From assembly GCF_030272895.1 (NCBI RefSeq), contig NZ_JALRNF010000041.1, positions 1 to 57,851 on the forward strand: a stretch of 57,851 bases of DNA, given 5' to 3'. This stretch comes from Pseudomonas sp. BGr12. Its GTDB lineage: Bacteria > Pseudomonadota > Gammaproteobacteria > Pseudomonadales > Pseudomonadaceae. Below are positions 1-8,378 of the stretch, piece after piece. How positions within the stretch are numbered: position 1 is the first letter of the stretch; every line of letters begins with the position of its first letter. Below the pieces are notes generated by a model that saw only the letters and a list, made by a program, of their open reading frames with translations, made no database searches and was not told the DNA's origin. Both the position numbers and the translations under genes were made by a program.

Positions 1-42
1 TTGTTTGCCATTGGCGGGTGGTGGTCTCGGGCCTTTTCTGCC

Positions 43-61
43 GGGCGGGCAACGCCCGCCC
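43..61. repeat. GC-rich hairpin near window start
   Basis: Eight-base perfect inverted repeat (GGGCGGGC / GCCCGCCC) around a three-base loop. It lies downstream of the leftward DMT transporter gene, so it could act in its 3' end. No T-run follows on either strand, so terminator function is only a guess. Confidence 0.4.
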
Positions 62-72
62 CTCGGGTTGTT

Positions 73-90
73 GGGGGCTTGCCCCGCGAT
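73..90. repeat. Half REP element
   Basis: GGGGGCTTGCCCCGCGAT matches the core of the REP units seen as pairs elsewhere in this window, such as those near 4.05 kb and 20.55 kb. Only one arm is visible; the partner may lie outside the window or be degraded. Confidence 0.45.
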
Positions 91-99
91 AGGGCCCGC

Positions 100-987
100 T
101 CAGACCCGCACAGGCGCCGGATGCACCCGGGTCTTGCGCCCCAGCACCACCGTACCGATCACACCCGCAGCGAACACCCAGGTAATCGGCTCGACCTGCT
201 CGCCGAAGAACAGCGCGGAAAAGGCGATGGTGAAGAAGATCTGCAGCAGCTGGATCTGGCTGACCCGGGCAATCCCGCCCAGGGCCAGGCCCGCATACCA
301 GGCAAAGAAGCCGATGAACTGCGAGAACAGCGACACATAGCCAAAGGCCCACCAGGCCTTGGCACTGACCGGCCCCTGATGCTGCAGGGCCAGGTAGGCA
401 ACCGGCACGATCAGCAACGGGCTGGCCAGCACCAATGCCCAGCAGATCACCTGCCAGCCGCCCATCTCCCGGGCCAGGCGTCCGCCTTCGGCATAGCCCA
501 GGCCACCGACCGCAATGGCCGCCAGCATCAGCAGGTCGCCGGCCTGGATCTGCCCGGCGCCCATGATCATCGCGTAGGCCAGCACCAGCACACTGCCCAG
601 CGCCGCGCAGGCCCAGAAAGCCTTCGACGGTCGTTCATGGGACAACCAGGCGGCATAGAAGGCCACGCACAAGGGCTGCAGGCCGTTGACCAGGGCACCG
701 TGGGACGCGGGCACGCTCTGCATGGCCCAGGCCGAGAACACCGGAAAACCGAGGATCACCCCCAACGCCACCAGGCTCAGGCCCTTGATCTGTTGCCAGG
801 TCGGCCATTTCTCGCGGCGCCACAGCAGCAAGGCCGCCGCCGGAATTGCCGCCAGCAGGGCGCGGCCCAGGCCGTTGAGCAAGGGATGCATTTCCTGCAC
901 CACGATCCGGGTCATGGGCAGGGTCAGGCTGAAAATGATGACACCGAGAAGACCGAGGGCCATTCCGGTGTTTTCGCGACTGGACAT
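100..987 (-). CDS. DMT-family (EamA) transporter
   Basis: This 295-residue inner-membrane protein has ten alternating hydrophobic segments and the two-fold internal repeat typical of the EamA drug/metabolite transporter superfamily. Recognisable features are the N-terminal GVIIFSLTLPMTR segment, the PLCVAFYAAW segment ending repeat one, and the C-terminal QIQLLQIFFTIAFSALFFGE stretch that marks the second EamA unit. Length is normal for the family. The substrate cannot be read from sequence; relatives move amino acids, nucleosides or small metabolites outward. It stands alone, transcribed away from the DUF4917 gene's 3' end. The ATG near 985 is followed at once by hydrophilic residues and then the first membrane helix, which fits a complete N-terminus. 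Confidence 0.85.
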   Translation of the reverse strand: MSSRENTGMALGLLGVIIFSLTLPMTRIVVQEMHPLLNGLGRALLAAIPAAALLLWRREKWPTWQQIKGLSLVALGVILGFPVFSAWAMQSVPASHGALVNGLQPLCVAFYAAWLSHERPSKAFWACAALGSVLVLAYAMIMGAGQIQAGDLLMLAAIAVGGLGYAEGGRLAREMGGWQVICWALVLASPLLIVPVAYLALQHQGPVSAKAWWAFGYVSLFSQFIGFFAWYAGLALGGIARVSQIQLLQIFFTIAFSALFFGEQVEPITWVFAAGVIGTVVLGRKTRVHPAPVRV

Positions 988-1090
988 GGCAAAAACCTGA
1001 GGGAATTAGTCCAGTTATTGAGCCACAGCCGCTGGGGATGATCTTGTAACAGTTGCTAACAAGTTCATCCGTACAGTTCAGCAGGCACCT

Positions 1091-2113
1091 TCAACGTCGC
1101 TTGCGCGCCTGTGCCGGCACCGGGACTTCCAGGTCGGGGGCGCCCAGGGGATGGCTGCTGGCGTCGAAGAAATACAACGGCAGGTCCGGCTGGTCGGCAA
1201 AGCGCTGGCTGTAGTGCTGCTTCTGGCTGACGATCGAGGCATCGCCGAGCGGCCGGATGGCAATGGCCAGGTGCGCCGGGCGTGCCTGCTTGATGGCCTG
1301 CAGCAGGTGGCGGTCAGTGCTGTCCAGGTGCTGGCCGAACAGGCACAGGCCGCCCTGGTGCGCCGCCAGTTCGCCCAGGCACCAGCTCAGGTAGTCGGAG
1401 CTGCGGATGGCCTTGAGCTTGTCGTCGCTGCTGCTTTCGTTGACGAACAGCGGCACATCGCCGGGGGTGTTGACCGCAAAGCCATCGAGCAACTGGCTGC
1501 CACTGGCGCTGCGCTGGCGGGTGCTGCCGTCCTGTTGCTTGAGCAGGTGCAGGCCACCGTGCAGGTAGAGCAGGCGGGTGCCGGCGTTGCGAGTGTGGCG
1601 GATATCGAAGTCGCCTTCTTCATCGAACAACACCTGGAAACCGTCCGGCGCCTGGCTGACGGCCCAGTGGCAAAGCAGGTCGTAGTTGCTCGAATAGACG
1701 CTCTGGTAGTTGCGCAGTTCGCGGTTGATCCGTTGCAGGCTGTCGTTCGGTATCAGGCGCCAGGGAATGTGCACGCTGCGTACGGCGTGGATCAGCGCTT
1801 CCTTGATCGCGTAGTAGCGATTGAGCGGCGCCGAGGAACTGATCGCCAGCGCGGCATTGATCCGCACCGTGGTGTTCAGGGCGCTGAGTACCGGCTCGAA
1901 CAGCTCGCTGCCCAGGGATTTGAACAGGGCCTGGTCGGTCAGGCTCAGGGGTTTGTGGCGCACCCGCTGGGCCTCCTCGAACAGCGAGAAGTAGGTGAAG
2001 GGGAGCCACAGTGCGCGACTGGCGCCATTGCCCAGGAGCAATCCGCTGCAGGGGTGGGCGGCATTCAGGTCCGGCCAGCGGTGCAGGCTGGCGTCGAGGT
2101 CGGCGTGGGGCAT
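1091..2113 (-). CDS. DUF4917 protein with SIR2-like motifs
   Basis: A 340-residue soluble protein that I assign to the DUF4917 family. The start at 2113 (reading MPHADLD) is preferred over the upstream in-frame ATG at 2173 because a purine-rich AAGAGAC precedes it. Three motifs fall in the order and spacing of the SIR2/NAD-binding fold: LLLGNGAS at residues 25-32, SSNYD at 141-145 and LHGGLHL at 184-190. N143, D145 and H185 would be the sirtuin-type catalytic residues. No transmembrane segment or signal peptide is visible. It is a lone gene, divergent from the glycerophosphodiesterase. Family membership is fairly secure; NAD hydrolysis or deacylation is inference. Confidence 0.7.
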   Translation of the reverse strand: MPHADLDASLHRWPDLNAAHPCSGLLLGNGASRALWLPFTYFSLFEEAQRVRHKPLSLTDQALFKSLGSELFEPVLSALNTTVRINAALAISSSAPLNRYYAIKEALIHAVRSVHIPWRLIPNDSLQRINRELRNYQSVYSSNYDLLCHWAVSQAPDGFQVLFDEEGDFDIRHTRNAGTRLLYLHGGLHLLKQQDGSTRQRSASGSQLLDGFAVNTPGDVPLFVNESSSDDKLKAIRSSDYLSWCLGELAAHQGGLCLFGQHLDSTDRHLLQAIKQARPAHLAIAIRPLGDASIVSQKQHYSQRFADQPDLPLYFFDASSHPLGAPDLEVPVPAQARKRR

Positions 2114-2221
2114 GGGCGTCTCTTGGCTGAGTCTTTTGAACGGCGCGACTTTAGCACGCAACCGGGCTGTCATCAGTGTGGGTGACTATGCTGGATTCGC
2201 GATCAATGACGAGGACGGCCG

Positions 2222-3295
2222 ATGCTGGCGAAAGGAATTTACCGACTCTGTGGCCTGGCACTGCTGACCCTGGCCGGGCTGGCCGAGGCCGGGGAGGGGC
2301 GCGAACTGGCGGCTCGGCAAGGTATCCCCAATCCTGCGGTGATCGCCCACCGTGGTGCATCGTTCGATGCCCCGGAGTCCACTGCCGCAGCCTATCTGCT
2401 GGCCCGCGACCTGGGTGCCGACTACCTGGAGCTGGACCTGCAGCGCACCCGCGATGGCGTGCTGGTGGCGGTGCATGACGACAACCTGCAACGCACCAGC
2501 GATGTGGCCCGGCGCTTTCCCGAGCGCAAGGGCAGCCCGGTCAGTGCCTTCAGCCTGGCCGAGCTCAAGTCGCTGGATGCCGGTAGCTGGTTCAACCAGG
2601 CCTACCCCGAACGGGCGCGAGCGGCCTTCGCGGGTCTGCGGATCCTCACTCTGGACGAGGTCATGGATATCGCCGAAGGCAACCCTGAAAAGCGCCCCGG
2701 CTTGTACATAGAAACCAAGGTACCCAGCCTGTTCCCCGGTATCGAAGCGGACCTCAAGGCCCGCCTGCAAGCACGGGGCTGGCTCGACACGCCCGGGCGG
2801 GTAGTGCTGCAGAGTTTCGATCGCAACAGCCTGGCGCTGCTGCACAAGGAGATGCCGCAGGTGCCCAAGGTGCTGTTGTTGTGGCTGGGCAAGGGCAGCA
2901 TCGAGCCCGCCTCGGCGCAGACCTTCGCCGAGTCGGGCGAAACCGACAAGGCGGCGTTCTACGCCCGTCAGCAGCCGAAGAGCGCTGCCGAGTTCGAACG
3001 CTGGCTCGACTACGCCAAGGCCGCTGGCGCCATCGGCACCGGGCCGTCGGCGGCACTGACGGCGGGCGGGGCGCAGAGTTACGCCGACCTGGTACAGCCG
3101 TGGATGAACCGGATGAGCCACGACAAGGGCCTGTTGGTGCATGTGTACACCGTCGATGAAAAAGTGGATTTCGACAAAGTCATGGCGGCCGGGGTCGATG
3201 GCATCTTCACCAATCGCAGCGGACCATTGCTGCGCTATTTTGCCCGGCCACCGGCGCGTGAAGAGGCGCAGATCCTTGCGGCACACGACTATTGA
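2222..3295 (+). CDS. glpQ: Periplasmic glycerophosphodiester phosphodiesterase
   Basis: Hydrolyses glycerophosphodiesters to glycerol-3-phosphate and an alcohol. The 357-residue protein begins with a signal peptide (hydrophobic LCGLALLTLAGLAEA, cleavage near residue 23), so it should act in the periplasm. The GDPD signature is clear: IAHRGASFDAPEST at about residues 42-55, ADYLELDLQRTRDG around 67-80 and VHDDNLQRTSDV near 84-95. These supply the catalytic histidines and the acidic metal ligands. Length matches the periplasmic GlpQ type rather than the shorter cytosolic UgpQ type. It ends about 70 bases before the LysE gene on the same strand. No phosphate-starvation box was identified in the short upstream region. 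Confidence 0.85.
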   Translation: MLAKGIYRLCGLALLTLAGLAEAGEGRELAARQGIPNPAVIAHRGASFDAPESTAAAYLLARDLGADYLELDLQRTRDGVLVAVHDDNLQRTSDVARRFPERKGSPVSAFSLAELKSLDAGSWFNQAYPERARAAFAGLRILTLDEVMDIAEGNPEKRPGLYIETKVPSLFPGIEADLKARLQARGWLDTPGRVVLQSFDRNSLALLHKEMPQVPKVLLLWLGKGSIEPASAQTFAESGETDKAAFYARQQPKSAAEFERWLDYAKAAGAIGTGPSAALTAGGAQSYADLVQPWMNRMSHDKGLLVHVYTVDEKVDFDKVMAAGVDGIFTNRSGPLLRYFARPPAREEAQILAAHDY

Positions 3296-3364
3296 GGCAT
3301 TGGCCTGGAGCGGGTGGCTGCCGTAGACTCCGGCCTTTGCGCAATCGCCCAGGACCTGCTTCCC

Positions 3365-4006
3365 ATGACTTTTTCGCTGCTGCTGGCCGTGATGGCTTCC
3401 GGTTTTATCTATGGCATTACCCCGGGACCGGGCGTACTGGCGGTGCTCGGCATCGGTGCGGCCCGTGGACGGCGTGCCGGTGCCGGGTTCCTCTGCGGTC
3501 ATCTGCTGGGCGATGTGATTTGGTGCAGCACGGCGCTGGTGGCGATTGTCGGTGCGCGGCAGATCGGCAGTTCGGTGTTCGACATCCTCGGCCTGCTCAG
3601 CGGCCTGTACCTGTTCTGGCTGGGCCTGCGTGCGCTGCGCAGCCGCCCGGGCAACGGTGATGGCGAGCAGGGGCCGGTGCGCAAGCCGTTCTGGCACGGT
3701 GTCGTCTTCGGCCTGACCAACCCCAAGGCCTACCCGGTGGCCGTGGCCACCTTCACCGCCTTGCTCTCCAGCCGCGCCGAATCGCTGGACTGGTCGATGC
3801 TGCCGATGCTGATCGCCCTGAGCTTCGTCGGCGGCCTGCTGGCCTACGCGATCCTGGTCGCCGTAGTCGGCGCCCGCCAGGTGCGCACCCTCTACACCCG
3901 CTATGAACTGTGGATCACCCGGGCCTGCGGGGTGATGTTCATCGGCTTTGCCATCAACGCGCTGATGCATGCCTTGCCGGGGTTGATGCCGCGTTCCGAG
4001 GGTTGA
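3365..4006 (+). CDS. LysE-family amino-acid exporter
   Basis: A 213-residue inner-membrane protein with six hydrophobic segments and the family's signature near the N-terminus, GITPGPGVLAVLGIG, followed by a positively charged loop. The ATG at 3365 is chosen because it opens directly into the first helix; the in-frame ATG at 3314 would add a hydrophilic extension unlike the family. Relatives such as LysE, RhtB and RhtC export basic amino acids, homoserine lactone or threonine; the substrate here is unknown. FGLTNPKAYPVA in the middle is the usual conserved asparagine-proline motif after helix three. A REP pair lies immediately downstream and separates it from the convergent SulP gene. Confidence 0.85.
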   Translation: MTFSLLLAVMASGFIYGITPGPGVLAVLGIGAARGRRAGAGFLCGHLLGDVIWCSTALVAIVGARQIGSSVFDILGLLSGLYLFWLGLRALRSRPGNGDGEQGPVRKPFWHGVVFGLTNPKAYPVAVATFTALLSSRAESLDWSMLPMLIALSFVGGLLAYAILVAVVGARQVRTLYTRYELWITRACGVMFIGFAINALMHALPGLMPRSEG

Positions 4007-4027
4007 TTATCCTGAGCGGGCTCAGCT

Positions 4028-4084
4028 ATCGCGGGACAAGCCCGCTCCTACACGGAATCTGTAGGAGCGGGCTTGTCCCGCGAT
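4028..4084. repeat. Paired REP palindrome
   Basis: Two 25-base arms in inverted orientation, 4028-4052 and 4060-4084, are perfect complements around a seven-base spacer. The core reads GCGGGACAAGCCCGCTCC. The element lies between convergent genes, but the stop codon of the leftward SulP gene (4048-4050) is inside the left arm, so one arm and the loop are translated. Confidence 0.9.
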
Positions 4085-5781
4085 GCAGTCACCGCATCCC
4101 GACGACTGCGATTACGCCACAACCGATACGCCCTGATGCCCGAGCGCACCGAGCCGAACAGCATCCCGTTTTCCATTTCCCGGGCGATCCCTGAGCGCAC
4201 CAGCATGCGCAAAAAGCTTCCACGCGCCCGGGCGATGCCGAAGTGGATGCCGCGCGCCTTGAGGGTGTCGCGCACCTCGCGCAGGGCAGCGATGCCGCTG
4301 ACATCGATGGAACTGACCGCCTCGGCATCGAACAGCACGGCCCGCGGCTCGGCCTCGCCCTGCACCGCTTCGAGCAGGCGCATCTTGAAGTAGTCGGCAT
4401 TGAAGAACAGGATCGCGTCATCGAAGCGATACACCACCAGCCCCTTTACCGTGCGGGCATCCTTGTAGCGATGGATATCCACCTGGCCTTCGATGCCCGG
4501 CACCCAGCCGAGCACCGCGTCGGTGGGTTGGTAGATGCTGTAGAGCAGGCGCAGGATGGCCAGGGTCACGGCGATGATGATGCCCGGCAGCACGCCGACA
4601 CCCAGTACGCCCACCGTGGTCAGCACGCACAACCAGAACTCGAAGCGGCTGAGTTTGCGGATCTTGCCCAGTGATTTGATATCGATCAGGCCCCAGCCGG
4701 CCATCAGCAGCACGGCGCCCAGGGCGGCCTGGGGAATCCAGGCCATCGGCGCGGTGAAGAACAGCAGGATAAGGGCGATCACCAGGGCAGCGATGATGCC
4801 CACCAGCTGGCTCTTGCCGCCGACCATGTCGTTGACCGCGGTACGCGAGTCGGCGCCGCTGATAGCAAAGCCCTGGGACACCCCGGCGGCAATGTTGGTG
4901 ACACCCAGTGCCAGAAACTCATGGTTGGCATTGATCGTATCGCCGTGGCGGGCGGCGAAGCTGCGGGCGGTCAACATGGCACTGCAAAAGCTCACGGTGG
5001 CGATACCCAGGGCGTCGCGCATCAGGCTTTTCATTTCTGCCAGGTTGGTTTGTGGCCAGGCCAACTCGGGAATGCCGGAAGGGACTGTGCCCAGTACCGC
5101 TACGCCGAAGCGGTCCAGGCCGAAGAGCGCGACCACCAGGGTGGCCAGCGCCACGGTGACCAGCGCCGCCGGCAGGCGCGGAAAACGGCGTGGCAGCCAG
5201 ATCAGCAGGGCCAGGCCGGCCAGGCCGATGCTCAGGGTCACCCAGTGGATTTCATTCAGGCGCTGGGCGAAATTGATCAGGCTCAGGAAAAAACCGTCGC
5301 CTTCGATGCGAAATCCGACCACCTTGCCCACCTGCCCGGCCAGCAGGCTCAGGCCGATACCGTTGAGGTAGCCGATCAGGATCGGTCGCGAGAAAAAGCT
5401 GGCAATGAACCCGGCCCGCGCCACCCCGGCGCCGATCAGCATCAAGCCCACCAGCACCGTGATGATCACCGACAACTGCGCCAGCCGCTGCGGATCGCCC
5501 AGCGCCAGCGGGGCAATGGCGCCGGCGACCATGGCGCAGGTTGCCGCATCGGGCCCGACCATCAACTGTCGCGAACTGCCGACCAGAGCATAGACCATCA
5601 TCGGCAGGATGCAGGCGTACAGCCCGTACTGCGGCGGCAGGCCGACGATCTGCGCATAGGCGATGGCAATCGGAATCTGGATGGCGGCCACGGACAATCC
5701 GGCCTGCAGGTCAGCGTGAAACCACTCGCGGCGGTAATGCAGCAGGTTGGCCAGGCCCGGGAGCCAGCGGGAGAGCGACAT
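4048..5781 (-). CDS. SulP-family anion transporter with STAS domain
   Basis: This 577-residue protein has the SulP layout: about a dozen hydrophobic segments from residue 30 to about 400, then a cytoplasmic STAS domain. The N-terminal QIPIAIAYAQIVGLPPQYGL is the SulP signature. The STAS part contains VLFDAEAVSSIDVSGIAALR, the anti-sigma-antagonist-like loop. Likely substrates are sulfate, bicarbonate or dicarboxylates. The start at 5781 (MSLSRWLPG) has a good AAAGGA site upstream, whereas the longer in-frame ATG at 5853 lacks one. The last dozen residues (ASRDKPAPTDSV) are translated REP sequence, so the original stop was probably lost and the reading frame now ends inside the repeat. Confidence 0.88.
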   Translation of the reverse strand: MSLSRWLPGLANLLHYRREWFHADLQAGLSVAAIQIPIAIAYAQIVGLPPQYGLYACILPMMVYALVGSSRQLMVGPDAATCAMVAGAIAPLALGDPQRLAQLSVIITVLVGLMLIGAGVARAGFIASFFSRPILIGYLNGIGLSLLAGQVGKVVGFRIEGDGFFLSLINFAQRLNEIHWVTLSIGLAGLALLIWLPRRFPRLPAALVTVALATLVVALFGLDRFGVAVLGTVPSGIPELAWPQTNLAEMKSLMRDALGIATVSFCSAMLTARSFAARHGDTINANHEFLALGVTNIAAGVSQGFAISGADSRTAVNDMVGGKSQLVGIIAALVIALILLFFTAPMAWIPQAALGAVLLMAGWGLIDIKSLGKIRKLSRFEFWLCVLTTVGVLGVGVLPGIIIAVTLAILRLLYSIYQPTDAVLGWVPGIEGQVDIHRYKDARTVKGLVVYRFDDAILFFNADYFKMRLLEAVQGEAEPRAVLFDAEAVSSIDVSGIAALREVRDTLKARGIHFGIARARGSFLRMLVRSGIAREMENGMLFGSVRSGIRAYRLWRNRSRRDAVTASRDKPAPTDSV

Positions 5782-5958
5782 GAACGGGTCCTTTCGAGCG
5801 TTTGCGATACCGCGCGAGGTGCGCAATAGGCTCATTAAAGCGCACCCGGTCATTCCTGACAGGGCGTCAGATCAAAAGACAGCGTCATTGTGCCCGGGAA
5901 AACGGGGCAGGGCAGGGATGCGATCGGAAAGTGGATACTGCGAGGGCGGTCGGCCGGT

Positions 5959-5977
5959 GTTTCAGCTGAGCTGAAAC
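5959..5977. terminator. Palindrome downstream of tRNA-Gly
   Basis: GTTTCAGCT and AGCTGAAAC form a nine-base perfect stem around a single central base. It begins 12 bases past the CCA end of the leftward tRNA gene, the right place for a tRNA 3' processing or termination hairpin. There is no U-run, so intrinsic termination is not certain. Confidence 0.45.
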
Positions 5978-5988
5978 TTTGGGGAAAC

Positions 5989-6062
5989 TGGAGCGGGTGA
6001 AGGGAATCGAACCCTCGTTATCAGCTTGGGAAGCTGGAGTAATGCCATTATACGACACCCGC
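5989..6062 (-). tRNA. tRNA-Gly (anticodon CCC)
   Basis: The complementary strand folds as a 74-base tRNA with CCA encoded. The seven-base acceptor stem is GCGGGTG with CACCCGC, the discriminator is U, and the T-arm carries GGTTCGATTCC. The anticodon loop is TTCCCAA, giving CCC, which reads GGG glycine codons. The body resembles bacterial Gly(UCC) and Gly(CCC) tRNAs. The base pair closing the anticodon stem (positions 27-43) is a C-A mismatch. Confidence 0.93.
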
Positions 6063-6218
6063 TTGCAGGCCTGACTTTTTACCAGAAGCATGCTGCGATT
6101 TGAAGCCCGACCTTGAAAAAATCACAGGTGTAGTGGCCGATAGCGCGAGGTCCTGACTCTTCCTTCTGCCCATGCGGGCCGCTGATGCAGGAGGCTGCGC
6201 TACCGAAAGCCACAGGTT

Positions 6219-7103
6219 TCAGATCGCCAGTGCATGATGCTCCTGGACGTACTGGTAACGTACGCGGGATTCCCGTACCGCCGGCTTGAGGAAGCTCAAC
6301 ATGGCCTCGCGGGTCTCGTCGCAGGCGGCCTTGTGTTCCATGTCGAGGAAGTGGCCGGCGGCGCGGATCTCGCTGAAGTGGCTGTTGCGCACATGCTGGC
6401 TGAACTGCCGGGCGTCATCGATGGTGGTGTACTCGTCCCACTCGCCATTGATGAACAGCACCGGGATGTCGATCACTCGGGCCGAGCGCAGGGCATTGTC
6501 CAGGTCGTGTTCGAGCACCTGGTTGATGTGGAAGTGCATCTGCGCGTACTCGTGGTTGTCCAGGGTACTGACATGCCGGTAGTTGAAGCGCTTGAACAGC
6601 GACGGCAGGTGCTTGCCGATGGTGTCGTTGACCAGGTTGCCGACCTGGTAGCGATCGCAGGCGCTCAAGAACTGGCAGCCGCGCTCGAGGTAGTCGCGCA
6701 TCGGCTCGTTGATCACCGGCGAGAACGAGCTGACCACCGCCTTCTCGATGCGCCGCGGCTTGTGCGCCAGGGCCAGCAGGGTGCAGGCGCCGCCCCAGGA
6801 GAACGACATCACGTGGTCGGCGCCGAAGTGGTCGATCAGCTCCAGCAGGATCTGCCCTTCGGTCTCCTTGGTCAGCAAGCGCTCGTGGTGGTTGTGCGCC
6901 TTGGACTTGCCGGCATAGGGCTGATCGTAGAGCACTACGTTGAATTGCGGATGCAGGTTGCGCACCGTCTGGGCAAAGGACGCTGTCGTGGCCAACGAGC
7001 CATTGATCAGGATGATCGTCTTCTCAGCGGCGTCTGCGCGATAGAACTCCGTGTAAACCCGATACTGACCTTGTATATCAAGCACAGCAATTTCTGGCCT
7101 CAT
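6219..7103 (-). CDS. phaG: PhaG (R)-3-hydroxyacyl-ACP thioesterase/transacylase
   Basis: Links de novo fatty-acid synthesis to medium-chain polyhydroxyalkanoate by releasing (R)-3-hydroxyacyl groups from ACP for later CoA activation. The 294-residue sequence is close to P. putida PhaG as I remember it, beginning MRPEIAVLDIQGQYRVYTEF. It is an alpha/beta hydrolase: nucleophile elbow SFSWGG near residue 102, and a late histidine in AGHFLDMEH near residue 251. RhlA, the rhamnolipid enzyme, is the closest other possibility, but the N-terminus and the NDTIGKHLPSLFKRFNYRHV segment favour PhaG. An AGGAG site precedes the ATG. The gene stands alone with about 320 non-coding bases upstream, as expected for an independently regulated gene. 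Confidence 0.92.
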   Translation of the reverse strand: MRPEIAVLDIQGQYRVYTEFYRADAAEKTIILINGSLATTASFAQTVRNLHPQFNVVLYDQPYAGKSKAHNHHERLLTKETEGQILLELIDHFGADHVMSFSWGGACTLLALAHKPRRIEKAVVSSFSPVINEPMRDYLERGCQFLSACDRYQVGNLVNDTIGKHLPSLFKRFNYRHVSTLDNHEYAQMHFHINQVLEHDLDNALRSARVIDIPVLFINGEWDEYTTIDDARQFSQHVRNSHFSEIRAAGHFLDMEHKAACDETREAMLSFLKPAVRESRVRYQYVQEHHALAI

Positions 7104-7424
7104 GTCGTCGACTCCTGGCGCAAAAAGGGTGTTCGCACATGCAAGGATGCGCGTTCTTTATGACAGGTAGGCATACGCCTTGAAGAGAAGCTGAGGGCCC
7201 TTGCCGATCCGCTGTCGCTGGTCGACGGGTATTGTTCTAGGTGGGCAAATTCGCCGGACTCCAAGGCTTCGAGGCACAGGTAGCCGGCAAAAAAGGTGTC
7301 TTGGACTACGGGCGTGACCGTTGAGTCACATGCAGACCGACGATTCGATTCAAGCAGGCGCCAGAGCATCCCGCAAGTGCCTTTGGGGCATTTGACGAAA
7401 TCTTTCTGCCAGGCGGTCGTCGCC
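7104..7424. other. Non-coding region between phaG and the pseudouridine synthase gene
   Basis: About 320 bases lie between two leftward genes. This is the upstream region of phaG and should carry its promoter. I found no convincing sigma-54 (-24/-12) or sigma-70 pair, no dyad and no tRNA. An 89-codon open frame on the minus strand overlapping this region has no recognisable protein character. Confidence 0.5.
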
Positions 7425-8117
7425 TCAGATCGCCTGGATTTCCTCGGGGTAGAGCGCGCGGTACTCGCCCGGGCGCAGGTCCGGGTCCAGTTGCAGCGGG
7501 CCCATGCGTTCGCGGTGCAGGCGCAGCACCTTGTTGTCGAAGTGGCCGAACATGCGCTTGACCTGGTGGTAGCGGCCTTCGATGATGCCGAGGCGGGCGC
7601 TGCGCGGGCCCAGCAGGGTCAGCTCGGCAGGCAGGGTGGTGAGGTCTTCGAAGGCGAAGTAGAAGCCCTGGCGGAATTTTTCGATGTAGTGTTCGCCGAT
7701 CTCCTGCTCGGTCTCGACGTAGTAGATCTTGGGCAGTTTGGTCTGGGGCTGGGTCAGGCGTCGCGACCACTGGCCGTCATTGGTCAGCAGCATCAGCCCG
7801 GTGGTGTTGAAGTCCAGGCGCCCGGCGATGTGCAAATCCTGGGTGTCAGGTTCGTCGATCAGTTCGAGGACGGTTGGGTGCTGTGGGTCCTGGGTGGCAC
7901 TGACGCAGCCCTGGGGTTTGTGCAGCATCAGGTAGCGCAGTGGGCGCCCGGCTTGCAGCAGTTGGTCGTCGACCTCGATGCGGCTGAACTCGCGCACCTC
8001 AAGGCGCGGGTCGCTGACGCAATAACCGTCCACACGTACCCTGCGCTCGACCAGCAGCAGGCGCACTTGCTGGCGGTTGAAGCAGGGCAGGTTGCTGAGG
8101 AATCGATCGAGACGCAT
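7425..8117 (-). CDS. rsuA: 16S rRNA pseudouridine(516) synthase
   Basis: Isomerises a uridine of 16S rRNA to pseudouridine. The 230-residue protein has an N-terminal S4-like RNA-binding domain (MRLDRFLSNLPCFNRQQVR, residues 1-45) and the RsuA/RluB catalytic core. The catalytic aspartate lies in AGRLDFNTTGLMLLTNDG at about residues 98-115, and the late GRYHQVKRMFGHFDNKV motif near residue 180 is standard for the family. Length equals that of RsuA rather than the longer RluB, which favours the U516 enzyme. It sits upstream of phaG with a wide gap, so the two are probably separate transcription units. Confidence 0.88.
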   Translation of the reverse strand: MRLDRFLSNLPCFNRQQVRLLLVERRVRVDGYCVSDPRLEVREFSRIEVDDQLLQAGRPLRYLMLHKPQGCVSATQDPQHPTVLELIDEPDTQDLHIAGRLDFNTTGLMLLTNDGQWSRRLTQPQTKLPKIYYVETEQEIGEHYIEKFRQGFYFAFEDLTTLPAELTLLGPRSARLGIIEGRYHQVKRMFGHFDNKVLRLHRERMGPLQLDPDLRPGEYRALYPEEIQAI

Positions 8118-8144
8118 ACAGTGCCAAACGCAGGGCGTGCCAGT

Positions 8145-8378
8145 TTAACTGCTGGGAGTGGCCCTGGCAGCCTGCAATTGCGCCTCGACCTCGGCGCAGC
8201 GCGGGCACAGGCAGGCCTTGTCACGCAGCTCGGCGGGCAAGGCGTCGAGGACCTTGGGGTCGATGCTCACGCCGTAGCACCAGCAGGCCTGGGCCGCCGT
8301 ACGCGGGTCGGCAAGGCTGCAATGGTTGCTGGCGCCACAGGCGGGGCAGCGGCGGGTGTCGTTCATGGGCGCGGTCAT
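8145..8378 (-). CDS. Small cysteine-rich CWC-family protein
   Basis: A 77-residue protein with paired cysteines spaced as metal ligands: CPACGASNHC near the N-terminus, then a central CWCYG and a later CLCPRC. This matches the Cysteine-rich CWC family of small, mostly proteobacterial proteins of unknown function; zinc binding is likely. Either of two ATGs, at 8378 or 8366, could start it; neither has a strong ribosome site, and the longer form is listed. It is just upstream of the rsuA gene on the same strand (27 bases apart) and may be co-transcribed with it. Confidence 0.7.
   Translation of the reverse strand: MTAPMNDTRRCPACGASNHCSLADPRTAAQACWCYGVSIDPKVLDALPAELRDKACLCPRCAEVEAQLQAARATPSS

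Noticed and set aside
2186..3970. 594-codon minus-strand frame opposite glpQ and lysE
   Set aside because: Composition is typical antisense (Gln, His, Arg, Ala), and it spans two unrelated real genes and their gap.
7104..7200. Possible sigma-54 promoter for phaG
   Set aside because: No GG-N10-GC pair with adequate flanking bases was found in the expected place.
7100..7369. 89-codon minus-strand frame upstream of phaG
   Set aside because: No ribosome site, no homology I recognise, and no structural character; it lies in the phaG promoter region.
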